A stretch of DNA of 64,000 nt from assembly GCF_024166365.1 (NCBI RefSeq), contig NC_064820.1:92828001-92892000 (forward strand), given 5' to 3'. This DNA comes from Elephas maximus indicus (Eukaryota > Chordata > Mammalia > Proboscidea > Elephantidae). Shown piece after piece: positions 58,417 to 64,000 of the stretch (its first letter is position 1; every line of letters begins with the position of its first letter). A program made the translations under genes and the position numbers. The notes beneath the pieces are model-generated. The model searched no databases. It was not told where the DNA came from and saw only the letters and a list, made by a program, of their open reading frames with translations.

Positions 58417-58935
58417 TTTTCTGGAGGGGAGTCAGTTGCTTTGTTCTCAAAAGCAACATCTGAAGTGCCTCATAAAACCTAAAAGTTATCAGTGGCAGGT
58501 TTGTTTTCTTGGCATGAGCAGCTCTGGATGTGCTAAAGTCTAAGGGTAAGGAAGCCATCTGATAAAGACCACATGCTGTTTACCAGCGCTGGGAGTCTTA
58601 ATCGTTGGTCATGTAAATATGCAGGCATTGTTCAAAGTGATCACCCCTTTCCAAAGTGCAACCGTGACCCAATTGCTGACATCCTGGACTTGAATTTTCC
58701 ACATGCTCCTGCTTGTTGCCTGTAATGTAAGCTCTCTGCAACCAGGGCTTTCCAATAGTACACAAAAGCATCTGACGTGACTGGCTGCGCCTTCTTCATG
58801 CTCCACCACAACTGTCTGCATCTCGCCTGGTGGCACAGTGTCGGCTCAGCTTCCAGCATCCATCTGTGAAATTTCTAGTGGCAGCGGGCGCAGTAGGATC
58901 AGTAGCATCCAGAGGTCCGCAATAACAGGAGTTTC
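58417..58935. other. Unassigned, slightly GC-richer stretch
   Basis: No gene recognised. Reverse-strand open frames of 72-75 codons at 58609-58859 show no known domain. Confidence 0.4.
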
Positions 58936-58939
58936 CTTA

Positions 58940-59133
58940 GTGGACTGGTTTATTCACTTGATTCCAACTCAAAGCGAATCCACAGGACAAGCTGCCCCAT
59001 AGAGTTTCCAAGGCTGTAATCTTTCTGGAAGTAGACTGCCACATGTTTCTCCCACAGAGAGCCTGGTAGGTCCAAACCGCCAACCCTCCAGTGAGCAGCC
59101 CAGCGCTCAAACACCGTGCCACCAGGGCTCCTT
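58940..59133 (-). mobile_element. AfroSINE, long variant
   Basis: 'cacttgattccaactcaaagc', 'ggctgtaatctttctggaag' and 'accgtgccaccagggctcc'. Confidence 0.92.
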
Positions 59134-59149
59134 GCAATATAGTGTAGAG

Positions 59150-59336
59150 AAGTGAATCTCAAACTCGAGTGCACCAGAATCCCCTGGGAAGCTTGTTACA
59201 ACACAAATGGCTGGGCCCCACCCCCAGAGTTTCTGATTCAGTGGGTTTAGGGGAAGGGAGTGGTAATTAGCATTTTTATCAAGTTCCCAGGGGAAGCTGA
59301 TGCCCCTTGTCCAGGGACCACATTTTGATAACCATT
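59150..59336 (+). mobile_element. MER5A-like DNA transposon (hAT-Charlie)
   Basis: 'ctcgagtgcaccagaatccc', 'tgggccccacccccagag', 'tttctgattcagtgggttt' and 'accacattttgataaccatta' match MER5A end to end. Confidence 0.88.
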
Positions 59337-59344
59337 AGTAGCTA

Positions 59345-59515
59345 ATAACTTGGTCTGTGGAGTCAGACAATCTAGGTAAGATTGAGCTCTACTCTCACTG
59401 GCGTCAATGATAGTAGCTTGGACATGTTGCAGGGATTGAGTGGGTATAATAAATGTAAAGCGTTTAGGACAGTGTCTGGGCCATAGTAACTGCTTAGTGA
59501 ATTAGCCGTTATCAT
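59345..59515 (+). mobile_element. MIR SINE
   Basis: 'ctgtggagtcagacaatctagg' through 'aatgtaaagcgtttaggacag' and 'catagtaactgcttagtgaa' follow MIR. Confidence 0.72.
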
Positions 59516-59560
59516 TCATTCCTTCCCTGAACAATTATTTACTGAGTGCTTTGTTTAAGG

Positions 59561-59722
59561 AAACCCTGGTGACGCAATGGCTAAGAGCTATGGCGGCCAA
59601 CCGAAAGGTCAGCAGTTCAAATCCACCAGGCGCTCCTTGGAAACTCTATGGGGCAGTTCTACTCCGTCCTACAGGGTCACTATGAGTTGGAATCAACTCG
59701 ATGGCAATGGATTTTTGTTTAT
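59561..59722 (+). mobile_element. AfroSINE
   Basis: 'ggaaaccctggtgacgcaatgg' to 'actcgatggcaatggattttt'. First of a tandem forward pair. Confidence 0.93.
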
Positions 59723-59724
59723 GC

Positions 59725-59932
59725 CCAAGTGCCTGGGTGATGGAAATGATTAACCTGCTTGGCTGTTAACCAAAAGGTTGGGGGTTCAAGTCCACCCAAA
59801 GGCACCTCGAAAGAAAGACTTGGTGATCTATTTCAGAAAAATCAACCACTGAAAGCCTTATGAGGCTCTACTCTGACACAAATGGGGTCACCATTAGTCA
59901 GAATTGACTCTGGGAACCGGTAGTAGTACTAG
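59725..59932 (+). mobile_element. AfroSINE, long variant
   Basis: 'gcctgggtgatggaaatgat', 'aaccaaaaggttgggggttc' and 'gactctgggaaccggtagtag'. Follows the previous copy directly. Confidence 0.9.
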
Positions 59933-60060
59933 TAGTTTCCTTTCAGCCAGGCACTACTCTAGGTACCAGGAGTACAGTGGTGAATACATCAAAGCCCCTG
60001 CTCTGAATGAGTTTATAATCTGCTGGGGAGACACGTAATAGATAAAAAAAAAAATAAGTC

Positions 60061-60167
60061 CTGCCAAAATACATGTTGTAAATCTTAACCTCTACGCCTG
60101 TGGTTATAATTCCATTTGGGAACGGGTTGTCTTTGTTATGTTAACGAGGCAGGATTAGTATAGGGTG
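60061..60167 (+). mobile_element. ERVL/MaLR LTR fragment
   Basis: 'aaatcttaacctctacgcctgtgg' (in part) and 'ttgttatgttaacgaggcag' match the LTR at 53079. Cut on the right by an L1. Confidence 0.7.
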
Positions 60168-60863
60168 TTTTTTTTTTTTTTTAAATAATTTTTATTGTGC
60201 CTAAGTGAAAGTTTACAAAGCAAGTCAGTCTCTCACACAAAAACTTATATACACCTTGCTCTCCCCATAATGAGACAGGCTGCTCCCCCCCTCCACTCTC
60301 TCTTTTCGTGTCCATTGCGCCAGCTTCTAACCCCTCTACCCTCTCATCTCCCATCCAGGCAGGAGATGCCAACATAGTCTCAAGTGTCCACCTCATCCAA
60401 GAAGCTCACTCCTTACCAGCATCCCTCTGCAACCCATTGTCCAGTCCAATCCATGTCTGAAGAGTTGGCTTCGGGAATGGTTCCTGTCCTGGGCCAATAG
60501 AAGGTCTGGGGGCCATGACCACCAGGGTCCTTCTAGTCTCAGTCAGACCATTAAGTCTGGTCTTTTTATGAGAATTTGGGGTCTGCATCCCACTGCGCTT
60601 CTGCTCCGTCAGGTGTTCTCTGTTGTGTTCCCTGTCAGGGCAGTCATCAGTTGTAGCCGGACACCATCTAGTTCTTCTGGTCTCAAGCTGATGTAGTCTC
60701 TGACTCATGTGGCCCTTTCTGTCTCTTGGGCTCATAATTATCTTGTGTCCTTAGTGTTCTTCATTCTCCTTTGATCCAGGTGGGTTGAGACTCACTGATG
60801 CATCTTAGATGGCTGCTTGCTAGCATTTAAGACCCCAGACTCCACTCTTCAAAGTGGGATGCA
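60168..60863 (-). mobile_element. L1 3' end, reverse, 5'-truncated
   Basis: Starts with the T-run complement of the A-tail, then 'tttattgtgcctaagtgaaag', and ends at 'cttcaaagtgggatgca', the complement of L1 3'UTR at about 8700 in copy A. Closely similar to 1-687. Confidence 0.93.
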
Positions 60864-62450
60864 TTTGGTTTTTTTTTTTTTTTTTTATGTTTAAGGTATC
60901 ATAGCAGTCTTTGGGAGAAAAACTAAGATGATATTCTCCTTCCCTCCAGAGTGCAGAAACCCAGGATAAAGATAGGTTCTTACAAAACATAAAGTGTGTA
61001 CCAGTCAGGAAAAGTGTTGGAAAAGGGGCTCAAAAAAAGGCTATGAGCGCACGGGGGACAAGAAAACCTAGTGTATCCAAGACAATTTTGTGGAGTTTGG
61101 GTCTTGAGGAATGAGCAGAATTTGAGCTCACAGACATGAGTGGGAGAAGATGAGTTATACAGATATAAAGCATATATTTACATGTATATACATATGCATG
61201 TATACATTTATGTATATAAAAAAAATTTTTTTTTATATAGACATACATATATAAATTACATAGATATATTTATTTATAGGAAGTTCCTTAAGCATTCCTC
61301 TTTCATGCTCAAGGTAAACATTTCATTTATTTTAGAAGTAGTTTAATGCCATGCAGATAGATGATATTATTTAGGTATATAAAGTAAATTTGAAAATCTG
61401 GAACACTAAGCCGCTAAGCTCTGGTTGTTATGACAACCTTTTTTTGTATAGTTTATAAGTAATGATGATAGACTCCAAAATAACATATTGTTAGAGGAAG
61501 TTTTCATTAAGACAAAACTTTGGACCTCAGTGCCCTGGAGTCAAATCAATCATCAATTCACAAATGGGAAAAACTTCACAAGCAACAAACTAAGTATGTT
61601 GAGAACTTTAAAAGGCTAAGATTCAGCTGTTAAATTGTAACCTATGAGAAATGAAAATAATTGTTAAAGAGGAATGGAAGCAAGAGTTGGTAGATTTAAA
61701 AATAATTTTCAGCCACATGTGTTAAAAAGTTTTCATTTAATTCTATGGTCATAGAAATAAATATATGTTTTACATACGTCCTTAAATTGATTCCAAGGAT
61801 ACGTCAGTCAAATATTTCAGTCTTTTAATCTTAATTTGTGTGTGTGTATGTATCTCACAATCACATATGAAAAATATATATACAATATACATATCTCTCT
61901 GTATATATATGTATATATACCTCACAATCATTTCAAAAGAGTGATTAATAAAAATAATGGATATTTGATTTTCTGCTTACACTGAGAATCTCCTGGAGAA
62001 GAGACACCTTAGTGTGAAGCTTAAGGGAAGATTACTATATTGAAGATGTGGTAGAGACAGACCAGTGGGCCATTTCAGGCTGTGTTTCATGAGGAGTCTG
62101 TACCAGTATGAGGACTGCATGGGTCCAGAGACTGGACCTTCAGGTTTAAACATTCAATTTTGTCATTTCAGTTGTGTGGGGTAACCAAAATCACCGAAGA
62201 CTGAATTATAAATGAGAATGGCAATATCTTGGTGTACACATAATAGTCTGCACTCCCCGTCTCAGGAAGAAAAGACTAAGTTAATATCAAAGTTTGCTTA
62301 TTATAGTCAGAGAAAATACAGTTGGAAAACATTGAGCAATATTGACATCAAACTGTAAAATGCAGTACACCTGGCTTTGGTACTCAAAATCAACTAGTAT
62401 TTATTGAGAAATAAGTGCTGAATTTTGGAACTTTCACACATTCTTAAATA
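60864..62450. other. AT-rich spacer with TA/CA-rich patches
   Basis: T-run near 60870-60886; TA-rich stretches near 61160-61270 and 61835-61925. No gene recognised. Confidence 0.5.
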
Positions 62451-62452
62451 TA

Positions 62453-62578
62453 GTCCCTGGGTGATGCAAACAGTTAATATGCTCAGCTACTAACTAAAAG
62501 GTTTATGGTTCAAGTCCATTCTAGGTGCCTTGGGAGAAAGGCCAGGCAATCTACATCTGAAAAATCAACCATTAAAAA
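62453..62578 (+). mobile_element. AfroSINE, long variant, cut at its 3' side
   Basis: 'gtccctgggtgatgcaaac' through 'aaaggccaggcaatctac', then abruptly joined at 'ttaaaaaccc' to reverse L1 sequence. Confidence 0.88.
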
Positions 62579-62885
62579 CCCATTGTCCAGTCCCTCCCAT
62601 GTCTGATGCGTTGTCTTCGGGAATGGTTCTCGTCCTGGGCCAACAGAAGGTTTGGGGACCATGACCGCCGGGATTCTTCTAGTCTCAGTCAGACCATTAA
62701 GTCTGGTCTTTTTATCAGAATTTAGGGTCCGCATCCCACTGATCTCCTGCTCTCTCAGGGGTTCTCTGTTGTGCTCCCTGTCAGGGCAGTCATCGGTTGT
62801 GGCCGGACACCATCTAGTTCTTCTGGTCTCAGGATGATGTAAGTCTGTAGTTCATGTGGCCCTTTCTGTCTCTTGGGCTCATAGC
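62579..62885 (-). mobile_element. L1 3'UTR piece, reverse (duplicate 1)
   Basis: Matches 63640-63944 with about 18 differences; lacks the L1 3' end and A-tail, and is followed by the same 56 unique bases as the second copy. Confidence 0.9.
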
Positions 62886-62941
62886 ATTTTAACCTTTTTA
62901 AAGCTATTGTTACAGTCCCTTTTTATGGTTAATTTCTATGA
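62886..62941. repeat. 56-bp non-L1 segment, duplicated at the window end
   Basis: Identical to 63945-64000 over all 56 bases (begins attttaacctttttaaagct). The match may continue beyond the window. Confidence 0.95.
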
Positions 62942-63349
62942 CACATACGAGGAGCCACGAGTGAACTGACTCAGTGGCAACTGGTGGTGGTGGTGCACAA
63001 CAGTGCAGGGAGTTATTACAATATCTTTGTTTTCTACCATGCAGTTAGCTAAGTTGTTTACAGTGTTAACTGCGATAAAAACAGTATTTATATCACGGAA
63101 TATTTTGTCACGTATGTGTTATTGCTCATCCTCCTTCATTCACTTGAACCTAAAATTGACTATCATTCGTGATTATGTGTATGTGTGTGTGTGCTTAGTG
63201 TTTCCACAGAGACTTAAGCTCTTCAGAGTGTTTTGTTAGTAGGTTCTACACAGAGTTGGCTAAAATGCTTCTAATGAAACTGTAAACTTGACTCTGGCTC
63301 TAGGTCTCAAAGAAAGCAAGCATATTAATGCAAGCTAAAAATATAACCC
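62942..63349. other. Spacer between the two duplicates
   Basis: A short AfroSINE-tail-like piece ('tgactcagtggcaactggtgg', about 62965-62995) and a (gt)n patch near 63177-63192. No gene. Confidence 0.5.
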
Positions 63350-63363
63350 ATTTTAACCTTTTT

Positions 63364-63944
63364 TTTTATTAAATAATTTTTATTGTGCTTTAAGTGAAAG
63401 TTTACAAATGAAGTCAGTCTGTCACACATAAGCCTATATACACCTTACTACATACTCCCATTTACTCTCCCCGTAATGAGTCAGCCTGCTCCCTCCCTCC
63501 AGTCTCTCCTTTCATGACCGTTTTGCCAGTTTCTAACCCTCTCTACCCGCCTATCTCCCCTCCAGACAGGAGACGCCAACACAGTCTCAAGTGTCCACCT
63601 GATACAAGTAGCTCACTCTTCATCGGCATCTCTCTCCTACCCATTGTCCAGTCCCTTCCATGTCTCATGAGTTGTCTTCGGGAATGGTTCCTGTCCTGGG
63701 CCAACAAGGTTTGGGGACCATGACCGCCGGGATTCTTCTAGTCTCAGTCAGACCATTAAGTCTGGCCTTTTAATGAGAATTTGGGGTCTGCATCCCACTG
63801 TTCTCCTGCTCCCTCAGGGGTTCTCTGTTGTGCTCCCTGTCAGGGCAGTCATCGGTTGTGGCCGGACACCATCTAGTTCTTCTGGTCTCAGGATGATGTA
63901 AGTCTCTAGTTCACGGGGCCCTTTCTATCTCTTGGGCTTATAGC
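63364..63944 (-). mobile_element. L1 3' end, reverse, with target duplication (duplicate 2)
   Basis: T-run and 'tttattgtgctttaagtgaaag' to 'cttgggcttatag'. Flanked by attttaaccttttt at 63350-63363 and 63945-63958, a 14-bp duplication, showing this copy sits at its original insertion site. Confidence 0.93.
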
Positions 63945-64000
63945 ATTTTAACCTTTTTAAAGCTATTGTTACAGTCCCTTTTTATGGTTAATTTCTATGA

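Noticed and set aside
58609..58859. Reverse-strand 72-75 codon frames as a possible exon
   Set aside because: No homology recognised, no clear splice sites in a consistent phase, and surrounded by SINEs.
1..64000. CRISPR arrays, prokaryotic operons, phage systems
   Set aside because: No such structures; all direct repeats trace to eukaryotic transposons or simple repeats.

Overview
This window is mammalian genomic DNA, almost certainly from an afrotherian (elephant, sirenian, hyrax or a close relative). The evidence is the density of tRNA-derived AfroSINE copies, together with BovB/RTE-type LINE fragments whose 3' ends match the AfroSINE tail. Older pan-mammalian repeats (MIR, MER20, MER5A, ERVL/MaLR LTRs) lie beneath them. 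The species cannot be fixed from the sequence alone.

The only host protein-coding gene I can support is COX7C, on the + strand at about 42.3-45.5 kb. It encodes cytochrome c oxidase subunit 7C in two coding exons (25 + 38 codons, 63 residues, no breaks) plus a third, wholly 3'-UTR exon ending at an AATAAA signal. Its CpG-rich promoter carries two ZNF143/STAF-type motifs, ETS/NRF-2-type motifs and a YY1-type motif over the start codon. Intron 2 holds a C/D-box snoRNA that I recognise as SNORD138/MIR3607, with box C, box D and a closing stem all visible.

Layout: 1-0.7 kb, L1 3' end. 1.1-9.4 kb, a full-length L1 (copy A) with a perfect 15-bp target-site duplication. 9.5-10.2 kb, older L1 3' end in reverse. 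11-12.8 kb, AfroSINEs and an old repeat. 12.9-15.9 kb, a decayed ERVL provirus fragment whose pol is split into two opposed halves. 16-19.9 kb, mostly unique sequence. 19.95-22.7 kb, an old L1 split by an LTR and an AfroSINE. 23.7-24.3 kb, RTE. 25-33 kb, low-complexity tracts, SINEs and old repeats. 33.1-41.1 kb, a second full-length L1 (copy B). 42.2-45.5 kb, COX7C. 46-50 kb, SINEs and RTE. 50.9-55.2 kb, LTRs and RTEs nested in each other. 56-60 kb, SINEs, MER5A and MIR. 60.1-64 kb, L1 3' ends in reverse and a local duplication reaching the window end.

The L1 pair is the most informative part. Both copies are about 8 kb, with monomer-like repeats in the 5'UTR, about 1 kb of 3'UTR with a G-rich tract, and an unusually long spacer (about 410-450 bp) between ORF1 and ORF2. 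ORF1 and ORF2 are broken in both. The spacer, however, holds an 87-88 codon reading frame that is open in both copies and overlaps the ORF2 start as ATGA. Copy A also lacks a 566-bp GT...AG-bounded 5'UTR segment that copy B has, as expected if copy A's lineage came from a spliced transcript.
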